From Acidobacteriota bacterium (GTDB taxonomy: Bacteria > Acidobacteriota > Terriglobia > Terriglobales > Acidobacteriaceae): 11,339 nt of DNA. The notes under the pieces are model-generated. The model saw nothing but the letters and a program-made list of their open reading frames with translations. It did not search any database and was not told the DNA's origin. Of this stretch, positions 1 to 6,480 are shown one piece after another. The stretch's first letter is position 1. Each line of letters begins with the position of its first letter. The stretch spans positions 1 to 11,339 of the forward strand of contig QIAI01000078.1 in assembly GCA_003224995.1 (NCBI GenBank), in the 5' to 3' direction. Position numbers and translations under genes: made by a program.

Positions 1-387
1 ATTTTCATCAAACGCGTGCTGGGCCGGGCATTCGATCTGTGGGCGGGCAGTCGCGAGACATGGCTGGATGTGAATGTAAGCGCCGCATCGAAGCAGGTAT
101 TGGGGACCTGGATCGGCCTGGGGAAACACCTGCTGTTCGGTATCACTTCAATACTTGCATTCTGGGGCTTATACCTTGCTTTCCGTAAGAAAGTGCGGGA
201 TGCGGATTTGTTCCTCATCATGATGCTGTTTCCATTATTGCCGTACTATTTCAGCCATGCTGAAAACAGGTTTCGTCATCCGATTGAGCCAGTATTGTTG
301 CTGCTGGTGGCATTCCCGCTCGTAACACTTTGGCAAAACTATCGTGCCAGGGCGCAGGAGAGGGCAGAAATGGCCGGCGTTGGGTAA
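1..387 (+). CDS. C-terminal part of a membrane protein, glycosyltransferase-39/ArnT-like (5' truncated by window edge)
   Basis: The reading frame is open to base 1 (ATT TTC ATC AAA CGC precede the first possible GTG at 16), so this is the 3' end of a longer gene and 16 should not be taken as its start. At least three hydrophobic segments are visible: GITSILAFWGLYLAF, LFLIMMLFPLLPYYF and PVLLLLVAFPLVTLW. Just before the last one is AENRFRHPIEP. An Arg-rich 'RYR.P..P' motif followed by a final membrane helix is typical of the C-terminus of GT39/PMT/ArnT-type integral membrane glycosyltransferases, which transfer sugars from polyprenyl-phosphate donors. The catalytic N-terminal part lies outside the window, so the exact family is inferred. 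It ends in a short charged cytoplasmic-type tail (RARAQERAEMAGVG). A hairpin follows about 20 bp after the stop. Confidence 0.7.
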   Translation: MFIKRVLGRAFDLWAGSRETWLDVNVSAASKQVLGTWIGLGKHLLFGITSILAFWGLYLAFRKKVRDADLFLIMMLFPLLPYYFSHAENRFRHPIEPVLLLLVAFPLVTLWQNYRARAQERAEMAGVG

Positions 388-408
388 CGCATTGCCCTTC
401 GAAGTACG

Positions 409-431
409 GTCCCAACCAACAGCGTTGGGAC
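409..431 (+). terminator. Hairpin after the membrane-protein gene, possible weak terminator
   Basis: GTCCCAAC (409-416) is exactly complementary to GTTGGGAC (424-431) around a 7-nt loop. It lies 22 bp after the stop of the upstream gene. The downstream tract (AATCGCTTTCT) has only a few T residues, so it is at best a weak intrinsic terminator and could have another role. Confidence 0.35.
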
Positions 432-482
432 AATCGCTTTCTGGATCTCACCAATATGTGGACTTGAGCCACGGTGAAATTT

Positions 483-496
483 TCGAAGCGCTTCGA
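483..496. promoter_or_regulatory. Perfect 14-bp palindrome directly upstream of ligC
   Basis: TCGAAGCGCTTCGA is a perfect inverted repeat without a loop. It ends 13 bp before the GTG start of the ligase and directly abuts the candidate ribosome binding site (GAGGT, 495-499, shares two bases with it). It could be an operator for a dimeric repressor or a structure that limits access to the ribosome site. Position and symmetry are seen; the function is inferred. Confidence 0.35.
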
Positions 497-509
497 GGTA
501 CTATGAGGC

Positions 510-1592
510 GTGGACCTTCTCGTCAATCCGCCGCTCTTGCCCATGCTGGCCAAGCGGGTGGGAGGGTTACCCTCCGGTGACGATTGGATTTTCGAGCCGA
601 AGTGGGACGGCTTTCGCGCGCTGGTTTTTCGGGACGGCGATGAGATCCTGATCCAGAGCCGCGACGAAAAGCCGCTCAATCGCTACTTTCCCGAGCTCGA
701 AGATCCGTTGCGCGCCGCCTTGCCGTCCCGCTGTGTTCTCGACGGAGAGATTGTCATTGTGAAGGAAGATGAACTGGACTTCGACGCACTCCAGTTGCGC
801 CTGCACCCGGCCGCTTCGCGCGTCAAGCTGCTTTCCCAACAGAGCCCGGCGTCTTTCGTGTTTTTCGATCTGCTGAATGTCGGGGAGCGTGATCTTCGCG
901 GAGAGAAATTTCAAAATCGCCGGCACGAGTTGGAATCGCTGATCTCAGCGGCAGCGCCGCCCATCCATCTGACGCCCGCAACCGCCGACCGCAGCGTGGC
1001 GGCAGACTGGTTTCGCCGATTTGAAGGCGCGGGCCTGGATGGGGTGATTGCGAAATCGATTGCAGGAACTTACGAGCCGAACAAGCGTGTGATGCTCAAG
1101 GTGAAACACGAGCGCGACTGCGACTGCGTGGTGGCCGGATTTCGTTGGCACAAGAAAGGCGATCGCACATTGGTAGGTTCATTGCTGTTGGGGCTTTACG
1201 ACGACTCCGGTGCTTTGCAGCACGTCGGGGTGTGCGCGAGCTTTAGCACGGAGAAGCGTCGGGAACTCGCGGAATTCCTGAAGCCTTATCGGGAAGAAGC
1301 GCTGGCCACCCATCCCTGGAAGCATTGGGCGGAGCAGGGCAGCGGAGATGAACCGAAGCGGATGCCGGGTGGTCAGAGTCGCTGGAGTCAGGGCAAGGAC
1401 TTGTCGTGGGAGCCGCTGCGACCCGAGTTGGTTGTCCAAGTCGCTTACGATCACATGCAAGGAGACCGGTTTCGTCACACCGCGCAATTTCGCAGGTGGA
1501 GAAAAGACAAAAAGCCGGGCGATTGCACGTATGCGCAGTTAGAAGTGGTGCCGCCTCAGGAACTTGCCGCCATCTTCCCGCAGGGACGTTAA
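510..1592 (+). CDS. ligC: ATP-dependent DNA ligase, LigC type
   Basis: This 360-aa protein seals DNA nicks through a ligase-AMP intermediate. Motif I, EPKWDGFR, puts the adenylated lysine at about residue 31. It is followed by VLDGEIVI (about 76-83), FFDLLNV (about 118-124), GLDGVIAK (about 175-182, motif IV) and RVMLKVKH (about 193-200, motif V). An OB-fold domain occupies roughly 205-330, ending with RFRHTAQFRRWRKDK. Length and order match stand-alone mycobacterial LigC (about 358 aa), not the multi-domain LigD: no nuclease or polymerase domain is fused. The GTG at 510 is preferred because the N-terminus DLLVNPPLLPMLAKRV resembles the LigC N-terminus; an in-frame ATG at 543 is the alternative. 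The 3' end overlaps the convergent polymerase gene by 4 bp. In mycobacteria LigC works with Prim-PolC in excision repair; the same role here is inferred. Confidence 0.93.
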   Translation: MDLLVNPPLLPMLAKRVGGLPSGDDWIFEPKWDGFRALVFRDGDEILIQSRDEKPLNRYFPELEDPLRAALPSRCVLDGEIVIVKEDELDFDALQLRLHPAASRVKLLSQQSPASFVFFDLLNVGERDLRGEKFQNRRHELESLISAAAPPIHLTPATADRSVAADWFRRFEGAGLDGVIAKSIAGTYEPNKRVMLKVKHERDCDCVVAGFRWHKKGDRTLVGSLLLGLYDDSGALQHVGVCASFSTEKRRELAEFLKPYREEALATHPWKHWAEQGSGDEPKRMPGGQSRWSQGKDLSWEPLRPELVVQVAYDHMQGDRFRHTAQFRRWRKDKKPGDCTYAQLEVVPPQELAAIFPQGR

Positions 1593-2860
1593 GTTTCCGC
1601 TTCAGTGGTTTCTGATTTGTTTTTCTGCTTCCTCTTGCCGGCGTCGCGCCACTCCCGCGTAGGATCGTCGTCCGGATCGGGAGTTTCTTGCGGCGGACGC
1701 AAGGCTTCGGGCACGTGACGCAGGTTGATGCGAATGCGGGTCCAGGTCGAGGAGCGGCCGCGCATCGAGTCGACTAGCACGTCATCGATCGCCAGCAACG
1801 GGGCGACATTGGGGTGCTTCTGTTTCCACTGCTCCAGGCCGGCGAGCGCCGCGGCTTTGTCCGGAGAATTCGCCACCACGATGAGCGGCATCTTGACACG
1901 CGACTTCTTGCCGGCGGTCCGGGCGCGAGACGGCGCCACGCGGGGCGCTTCCGATTCCGTTTTGCGAAAGTGCTCCAGCGAACCGGGGCTGGCGTCCATC
2001 TCAGCATGCGGATCCCCGAGGTTATGGAACCGCTCGGGCATCGTGAATATGGTGAAGTCGGCCGGCTCGCAATCCGGGACTTCGCGCCAGTGGAGCGGGG
2101 CGGAGACGCGGGCGTCGGGAACGGGACGCACCGAGTAGGCCGAGCAGGTGGTGCGATCCTTCGCATTCTGGTTGTAGTCAAGGAAGACGCCGTGGCGTTC
2201 TTCTTTCCACCATTTTGAACTGGCCAGAGTGGGAGCGCGACGCTCAACCGCCCGCGATAATGCGACCGCCGCACGACGTACTTCGGCAAATGTCCAGCGT
2301 GGTTCGATGCGCACATTAACATGCATGCCGCGAGAGCCGCTCGTCTTCGGCCATCCGCGTAGCCCGAGTTCCTGGAGAAACGCCTGGACTTCCAGAGCCA
2401 CGAGGCGCACATCGGACCAGGGAACACCTGGGATCGGATCCAGATCGATGCGCAATTCGTCCGGGTGATCGAGGTCGCCGGAGCGGACGGGATGGGGGTG
2501 AAGTTCGATGCATCCCAGGTTTACGATCCAAGCGAGTCCTGCCGCGTCATCGACCACGATTTCTTCCGCCGTGCGGCCAGAAGGGAAGGAAAGCGTCACG
2601 GTTCGGAGCCAGGAGGGGCGCTGCGCAGGAGCGCGCTTCTGATAAAAAGCCTCTCCCCCCGCGCCATTGACGAAGCGCTTAAGGACGATCGGACGGTCCT
2701 GGATTCCTGCGAGTGCTCCGGTCGCAACCGAGAGATAGTAACGGACGAGGTCGAGCTTCGATACTTTTGCCTGCGATGAAAAGTAAAGCTTGTCGGGGTG
2801 TGTAATGCGAACTTCGCGTCCCTCGACCACCAGCGCTTCGCTCTCTTTTTCTTTCCCCAC
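1589..2860 (-). CDS. LigD-type DNA repair polymerase/primase (AEP PolDom, Prim-PolC-like) with C-terminal extension
   Basis: This 423-aa protein belongs to the archaeo-eukaryotic primase superfamily, the family of the LigD polymerase domain that fills short gaps and adds ribonucleotides during end joining or excision repair. Residues about 12-300 form the polymerase domain: the start REVRITHPDKLYF, FYQKRAP, the metal-binding pair in LRIDLDP (D139, D141), the nucleotide-binding SGSRGMHV (174-181) and the third metal ligand in VFLDYNQN (D228). Residues about 300-325 are a basic linker, followed by a second segment (about 325-404) with DSMRGRSSTWTRIRINL and PPQETPDPDDDP, then a Lys-rich tail. 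The start is GTG at 2860; an in-frame TAG lies four codons upstream and no strong Shine-Dalgarno is visible. It is separate from the ligase but adjacent to it, tail to tail, which suggests a functional pair. Confidence 0.9.
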   Translation of the reverse strand: MGKEKESEALVVEGREVRITHPDKLYFSSQAKVSKLDLVRYYLSVATGALAGIQDRPIVLKRFVNGAGGEAFYQKRAPAQRPSWLRTVTLSFPSGRTAEEIVVDDAAGLAWIVNLGCIELHPHPVRSGDLDHPDELRIDLDPIPGVPWSDVRLVALEVQAFLQELGLRGWPKTSGSRGMHVNVRIEPRWTFAEVRRAAVALSRAVERRAPTLASSKWWKEERHGVFLDYNQNAKDRTTCSAYSVRPVPDARVSAPLHWREVPDCEPADFTIFTMPERFHNLGDPHAEMDASPGSLEHFRKTESEAPRVAPSRARTAGKKSRVKMPLIVVANSPDKAAALAGLEQWKQKHPNVAPLLAIDDVLVDSMRGRSSTWTRIRINLRHVPEALRPPQETPDPDDDPTREWRDAGKRKQKNKSETTEAET

Positions 2861-3344
2861 AGCAGCAGGCTACCACTCCGTAGCGGTCGTATGGCAACAG
2901 CTTAGAGATCGATCGGCTTCACAGTCCACAACTCCAATTTGTGCGGTCGGGTTTGTGTCAGCAGGCGAACATACATTTTCCGAGAACATTCTGGAGGTCG
3001 AGGAAGGAAGGGCGAATGAAAATAGAAGGTCGTCTGAAGAGATTCGAACCAACGATTTTGAACCCTATCCAGAGGGTTTTACAGCAAAGTTACTGGAAAT
3101 CCCTGATCGCTTTGGGCTTTTACCCCGGATAGGCTCGGAACAAGGACGCCAAATTGATGACCGTTGTGAGCGGCGCATGACATTCATCGACCTGCGATCT
3201 GTGCACTCGCGGCAGCCAGCAAGCTTCCGGCGCTCTCTCCACTGCGACGACTCAGAAGCAGCGATGAAGAAGTACTTAGCGATCCGAGCGGTCTCCGTAA
3301 AAACATTAAGCCCAGCACCGTAATTTTGTCATGAGGGCAAGCCT
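2861..3344. other. Intergenic region between divergent genes, no convincing gene
   Basis: This 484-bp stretch separates the minus-strand polymerase gene from the plus-strand membrane-protein cluster and should hold both promoters. Open frames in it (for example 2790-3323 +) have no recognisable domain, no good ribosome site and atypical composition. The visible structure is a tRNA-3'-end-like fragment on the minus strand and a 6-bp hairpin (AACCCT 3061-3066, AGGGTT 3073-3078). On the minus strand ATGTTC occurs twice, 17 bp apart, near 2966-2990. I could not assign a promoter with confidence. Confidence 0.5.
3035..3095 (-). other. tRNA-3'-half-like fragment, possible tRNA relic or old attachment site
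   Basis: Read on the minus strand, the stretch contains CTGTAAA, which resembles an anticodon loop with GTA (Tyr). A small stem of AACCCT/AGGGTT follows, where a variable arm would sit, and then GGTTCGAATC, a textbook T-loop. The T-stem pairs poorly, no matching 5' acceptor strand or D-arm precedes it, and there is no CCA. It is therefore not a functional tRNA. It may be the remnant left by an integration event at a tRNA, or chance similarity. Confidence 0.25.
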
Positions 3345-3743
3345 ATGGCCTTACCGGATAAACAACCATCACCCGATATAGATCGTTCTCTTGTTATTGA
3401 ATTTGTGCCCCAACCGCCGGCATTACCGGCTCGTTCGGCGGTTGAAGAAATGGAAGATGCGCGAGCAGGCCGAGGGTTTCTAGCCGGAAAGTCGCGATCC
3501 TTCGGCAGACTTTGCGGCGAGGCGCAGAGGGCGGCGGTAGAAGGCACTGCAGAGGTTGCCTTCCGGCTACGCACTATGAGGTCGCGAGCGGAGATGCGGG
3601 TGCGATCCCTCAAACAACGCGTGGGATCTCTCAAGCAAGAAGATCCCCTGCGCTTGCTGGGCATGATCGGCGCGGGAGCCTTTGTGTGCGGAGTCGTCGC
3701 CAGAGTCTGGAGGTCGGAGAGTTATGAATCACGACGTAAATAA
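3345..3743 (+). CDS. Hypothetical protein with a single C-terminal membrane helix, first gene of the holin-family cluster
   Basis: This 132-aa protein belongs to no family that I recognise. It has a charged N-terminal part of about 100 residues, rich in Arg, Glu and Ala and likely helical (AEVAFRLRTMRSRAEMRVRSLKQ). One membrane segment follows (about 103-121, LLGMIGAGAFVCGVVARVW), then a short basic tail, so it looks like a tail-anchored inner-membrane protein. The ATG at 3345 has GAGGG 8-12 bp upstream. Its last 20 bp overlap the start of the holin-family gene, so the two are almost certainly co-transcribed and translationally coupled. In similar clusters such small proteins accompany DUF3618/ElaB-like and DUF1469 membrane proteins, which suggests an envelope role; this is inference. 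Confidence 0.75.
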   Translation: MALPDKQPSPDIDRSLVIEFVPQPPALPARSAVEEMEDARAGRGFLAGKSRSFGRLCGEAQRAAVEGTAEVAFRLRTMRSRAEMRVRSLKQRVGSLKQEDPLRLLGMIGAGAFVCGVVARVWRSESYESRRK

Positions 3744-4143
3744 CGGGAGAAGCGTAGCTCAGGTTCTGGGCGAGATGAAAGGCGAGCTGCAGGAATTCGT
3801 GGCGACTCGCGTGGCCATGCTGAAAAGCGAGATGAGAGAAAAGGCGAAGACTCTCAAGACGGCGGTTCCACTGGCGGGGGGCGCGATTCTGTTGCTGACA
3901 AGCGCATTCTTCCTGCTCAGCATCGGTTTCGCCGCACTGGTTGCCGCGCTGTTTCCGAACAGCCCGTATCGCTGGTGTTTCGGATTTTTCGGCATCGGCA
4001 TGCTGTGGGCGATTTTAGGAATGCTGGCTGGTTATTTTGCCAAGCGTGAGTTTGCGGCGAAGCAATTAATGCCTACAAAAACGATCGAAGTGTTGAAAGG
4101 CGACAAAATCTGGATCCAATCCGAAATGAAGAGTCAGATATGA
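3724..4143 (+). CDS. Phage-holin-family (DUF1469-like) integral membrane protein
   Basis: This 139-aa protein starts at ATG 3724, with GGAG at 3716-3719 and GGAGG at 3709-3713 just upstream. A longer frame from a GTG at 3682 would overlap the previous gene by 62 bp and is less likely. Residues 1-45 are an amphipathic helix (LGEMKGELQEFVATRVAMLK). Then come two hydrophobic stretches, about 47-76 and 83-105, joined by a short loop (FPNSPYRW). This is the layout of the 'phage holin family/Phage_holin_3_6' (DUF1469) group. Despite the name, these are common chromosomal membrane proteins and there is no lysis context here: no endolysin or phage gene is nearby. Its stop overlaps the next start (ATGA), indicating an operon. 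Confidence 0.8.
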   Translation: MNHDVNNGRSVAQVLGEMKGELQEFVATRVAMLKSEMREKAKTLKTAVPLAGGAILLLTSAFFLLSIGFAALVAALFPNSPYRWCFGFFGIGMLWAILGMLAGYFAKREFAAKQLMPTKTIEVLKGDKIWIQSEMKSQI

Positions 4144-4361
4144 GCACACCACCGGTGGACAATCTGGAACTGCGCGCATTGGAAGAGCGAAACCGCTTAC
4201 ATCAGACAGCGACCGAACTCCGGACAAAAATCGCTGCCGTCCGCGAAAAGGTAGACCCGGTCAACAACGCACGCGAACATTTCATGGGCGCTGCGGCCGT
4301 AGTGAGCGTCATTAGCCTGGCTGTGGGTTACAGTTTCGCCGGAATCTTTACACGACACTAG
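4140..4361 (+). CDS. Small single-pass membrane protein, DUF3618/ElaB-like layout
   Basis: This 73-aa protein has a charged helical region (about 8-45, LRALEERNRLHQTATELRTK) followed by one membrane helix (about 49-70) and a very short end (TRH). The layout, a coiled-coil-like N-terminus with a C-terminal anchor, resembles DUF3618 or ElaB/YqjD-type proteins, but I see no diagnostic motif. The ATG overlaps the stop of the holin-family gene by 4 bp (ATGA), so translation is probably coupled. The family call is tentative; the gene itself is well supported by its operon position and composition. Confidence 0.75.
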   Translation: MSTPPVDNLELRALEERNRLHQTATELRTKIAAVREKVDPVNNAREHFMGAAAVVSVISLAVGYSFAGIFTRH

Positions 4362-4401
4362 ATACCGATTTTCATTTTGCTCCAGGGAGGGGAAAGGATT
4401 C

Positions 4402-4821
4402 ATGCCAACCTTGAATAGTCTCGCGAAAGTTGCCGTCAAGCCTATACCGAAAGTGATTTCGCCAAAAACTCATTCCATTGCCGGCTACATCACGGCAGGC
4501 TCGCTGCTCGCCAGTGCCGCCTGGTTATGGAGGCGCAACCGGCGTGCGGCAGTCGCAGCCCTGGTATGCGGCGGCACGGAACTGGTGGTCAATCTTGCCA
4601 CGGACTACTCCGGCAGAGGCAGAAAAGTGATTCCCTTCAATGCTCGCCGCGAGCTTGATTTGGGTTTGGCCGGCATCCTGGCGACTGTTCCGGAATTCCT
4701 GGAATTTCGCCACGAGCCCGAGAAGAACGTTTTCCTGGCACATGGAGCTGCACTGACGGTGGTCAGTGAATTGACGCAGTACCCAGACGGTCAAAGCGGA
4801 AGACGGACCCGAGCGGCGTAG
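4402..4821 (+). CDS. Hypothetical membrane protein, last gene of the holin-family cluster
   Basis: This 139-aa protein is preceded by a strong purine-rich ribosome site (GGGAGGGGAAAGG, 4385-4397) and starts at ATG 4402, 40 bp after the previous gene. It has hydrophobic segments at about 26-43 (SIAGYITAGSLLASAAWLW), about 48-66, and a third at about 85-99 (DLGLAGILATVPEFL). Charged patches (RRNRR, GRGRK) lie between them. I do not recognise a named family. The position after three overlapping membrane-protein genes suggests the same transcript. The last residues (GQSGRRTRAA) are hydrophilic. A palindromic element follows about 40 bp after the stop. Confidence 0.72.
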   Translation: MPTLNSLAKVAVKPIPKVISPKTHSIAGYITAGSLLASAAWLWRRNRRAAVAALVCGGTELVVNLATDYSGRGRKVIPFNARRELDLGLAGILATVPEFLEFRHEPEKNVFLAHGAALTVVSELTQYPDGQSGRRTRAA

Positions 4822-4858
4822 GATTGGCCGCCCTTAGTTCGTCCGGGGAACTTCTGGG

Positions 4859-4910
4859 TGGAGGGACGGGCCTTTCGCCCGTCCGGCGGGCGGGGACGCC
4901 CGCCGCTCCA
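4859..4910. repeat. Three-stem GC-rich palindromic element (REP-like)
   Basis: TGGAG (4859-4863) pairs with CTCCA (4906-4910) as an outer stem. Inside it are two perfect hairpins: GGACGGGC/GCCCGTCC (4864-4871/4877-4884, loop CTTTC) and GGCGGGCG/CGCCCGCC (4885-4892/4897-4904, loop GGGA). Nearly every base is paired, giving a cloverleaf-like three-way junction of 52 nt. It sits between two convergent genes (stops at 4821 and 5007), where it could serve as a bidirectional transcription end or a dispersed REP-type sequence. The pairing is seen directly; the repeat family is an inference from similar GC-rich elements in acidobacterial DNA. Confidence 0.65.
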
Positions 4911-5006
4911 TCGACAATGCAAGGGAGGGGTCCGGCCGGGTGAAGCGGTTTAGACTGCGGAAAAAGGCGAGTCCGAGTCACCCATGCGTTGTAGCGCAAC
5001 GGAAAA

Positions 5007-5510
5007 TCAGGTTGCCGGACAAGGCTGAAAGGCGGACCAATCGATGGTTCTCTGAAAGTCTTCGTCGGGCGGGAATACTGATTTGAAGTTGAACGCGAAT
5101 TGGGTAGGACCATTGCGCTCGAGATGAGCCAGACGTTTGGTAGCCTCGTCGACACCCGGGCGATGTCCTACGGGCACCCACCACAGAGCAAGATAGGATC
5201 CTGAAAACATTTCGAACCACTCGTTCCGGTGGCGAAGCAGTTCGGCGTGGGCCGTGCGGTAGACGTAGTGTTTCAGAGCTTCGAAATTCTCCCAGACCGA
5301 CATGTTGATGAGAATTCGATCATCATGCTCGTACGGACGAAGGTAGGTAGCATTCCCGGCGGGCGTTTGCAGTCTCCACACGAAGCCTGGACTGGCATCT
5401 GCGAGCGCATTGAGATCTTCGAGCCGGTTCACGAATCCGGCCATGCGTGGGTCTTCGAGGGGAGCCCTTACGCGTCCAATATTGACCTGTGCCAAGTGGT
5501 ATTTGCTCAT
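5007..5510 (-). CDS. DUF3291 domain-containing protein
   Basis: This protein of about 167 aa begins YHLAQVNIGRVRAPLEDPRMAGF and includes SPGFVWRLQTP, LINMSVWENFEALKHYVY, HAELLRHRNEWFEM and LALWWVPVGHRP, the characteristic order of DUF3291. That family has a ferredoxin-like/monooxygenase-type (ABM-like) fold and no settled biochemical role. The start is placed at ATG 5510 (MSKYHLAQ), with GCGAG a few bases upstream; an in-frame TTG at 5525 would add five residues. It follows the phosphoesterase gene on the same strand after 55 bp and may be transcribed with it. It is probably a soluble cytoplasmic protein, as there is no signal peptide. Confidence 0.88.
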   Translation of the reverse strand: MSKYHLAQVNIGRVRAPLEDPRMAGFVNRLEDLNALADASPGFVWRLQTPAGNATYLRPYEHDDRILINMSVWENFEALKHYVYRTAHAELLRHRNEWFEMFSGSYLALWWVPVGHRPGVDEATKRLAHLERNGPTQFAFNFKSVFPPDEDFQRTIDWSAFQPCPAT

Positions 5511-5565
5511 GAGTAGCTCGCGCAAACAGAATGGGATGGTATCACGCTGCGGGTTGCAAGTTGTC

Positions 5566-6480
5566 TCAGAAGAACTCGCCCATATCGGGCGCCTGCGCTG
5601 ACGCTCCGGGGTAGGCGGTAACGCCCAGCGATTTCAGGATCAGCCGCAACGTGCTTTGGTGCTGGTACAAGGTAGTCGACTGGAAGCCCGGCTTCGCCTG
5701 AGGGCTGATAATGACCGCGGCAACGTGTCCGCCTCCGTGCGCGGAGTCGCTGCCATCGGCCTCGTCAAAGACGATGATCAACAATCCATCTTTCTTGAAG
5801 GTTGGACTCGAAATAAAGGTGTCGATGTTGAGGCGCAACCAAGTGTCGGCAACCGGAAGGGGCGCGTCGTGTGCATCGTTGATGAGATTGGGAAGGACAA
5901 AGGAAAAATTCGGCAGCGTCCCGTTGCTTACATCTGAGGCGAATTGGGTGAATGGAACCACATTCTTGAGTTGCGTGCTGCTGTTTACCACGTCGGAAAA
6001 GAATTCGAGAATATTGTGGCGCTTCACATAAGGGTAGACGTCGCCGCCGGTGTATCCGACCGAAGGAAGCCCTTCCGCATAATCTTTCCAGGTCTTGCCA
6101 GCCGCCAGCAACTGTCGAACAATATTGTCGTCATTCACCGTACCCGTGAATCCGTCATCGGTGGTGATGGTTTGTCCGGCGGTTAGCATAAAATAGTTTC
6201 CGATGGAAGGATGAGTATTGGCGTAATACTGAGTCGCCAGTCCATACTTGGTAATCAAGCTGTTCAGGTAAGGCATGGACGAGCTGCCGACCACGTCGGA
6301 ATAATTGTGATTCTCTTCCACGACCAGAACCACGTGGCCGAATTGTGATGAGGAGCTTGAGGTGCCGGCCGGATTGATGCTGCTGGAATTGGAAGAACCG
6401 CCACCGCAGCCTACACTAGCAAATAACAACAGTCCGAGCCAAAGAAGGCTGAGGATCCGACCACCGAAGGGAAATTGCAT
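5566..6480 (-). CDS. Secreted lipoprotein phosphoesterase (phospholipase C/acid phosphatase family)
   Basis: This 304-aa protein has a signal peptide with a hydrophobic core (LSLLWLGLLLFASVGC) and a probable lipid-anchored Cys at about residue 25. A Gly/Ser-rich spacer (about 26-46) follows. The catalytic part matches the phosphoesterase family (PF04185, alkaline-phosphatase-like fold): VVLVVEENHNYSD (metal ligands at about E55 and N57), NTHPSIGNY (about 88-96, nucleophile region) and IIVFDEADGSDSAHGGGHV (about 235-253, with Asp, Glu and His metal ligands). It probably hydrolyses phosphate esters outside the cytoplasm; the substrate cannot be told from sequence. The ATG at 6480 has AAAGGA about 6 bp upstream. 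It is divergent from pncB and lies just upstream of the DUF3291 gene. Confidence 0.9.
   Translation of the reverse strand: MQFPFGGRILSLLWLGLLLFASVGCGGGSSNSSSINPAGTSSSSSQFGHVVLVVEENHNYSDVVGSSSMPYLNSLITKYGLATQYYANTHPSIGNYFMLTAGQTITTDDGFTGTVNDDNIVRQLLAAGKTWKDYAEGLPSVGYTGGDVYPYVKRHNILEFFSDVVNSSTQLKNVVPFTQFASDVSNGTLPNFSFVLPNLINDAHDAPLPVADTWLRLNIDTFISSPTFKKDGLLIIVFDEADGSDSAHGGGHVAAVIISPQAKPGFQSTTLYQHQSTLRLILKSLGVTAYPGASAQAPDMGEFF

Noticed and set aside
1774..2427. 217-codon open frame on the minus strand
   Set aside because: It lies wholly inside the polymerase gene on the same strand in another frame and is very Arg/Pro/Ser-rich, typical of a GC-rich shadow frame.
2790..3323. 177-codon open frame on the plus strand across the intergenic gap
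   Set aside because: It begins inside the polymerase gene on the opposite strand, has no recognisable motif or ribosome site, and its residues resemble translated non-coding DNA (RFEPT-like text from the tRNA-like fragment).
3750..3770. D-arm-like AGCGTAGCTCAGG resembling the start of a tRNA
   Set aside because: It is inside the holin-family coding sequence (encoding RSVAQV) and no anticodon or T-arm follows at the right distance.
3724..4143. Prophage lysis cassette suggested by the holin-family protein
   Set aside because: No endolysin, spanin or structural phage gene is nearby, and DUF1469-type proteins are common chromosomal membrane proteins.
4987..5001. CGTTG/CAACG hairpin just after the DUF3291 stop
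   Set aside because: The stem is only 5 bp and there is no T-run on the minus strand, too weak to call a terminator.
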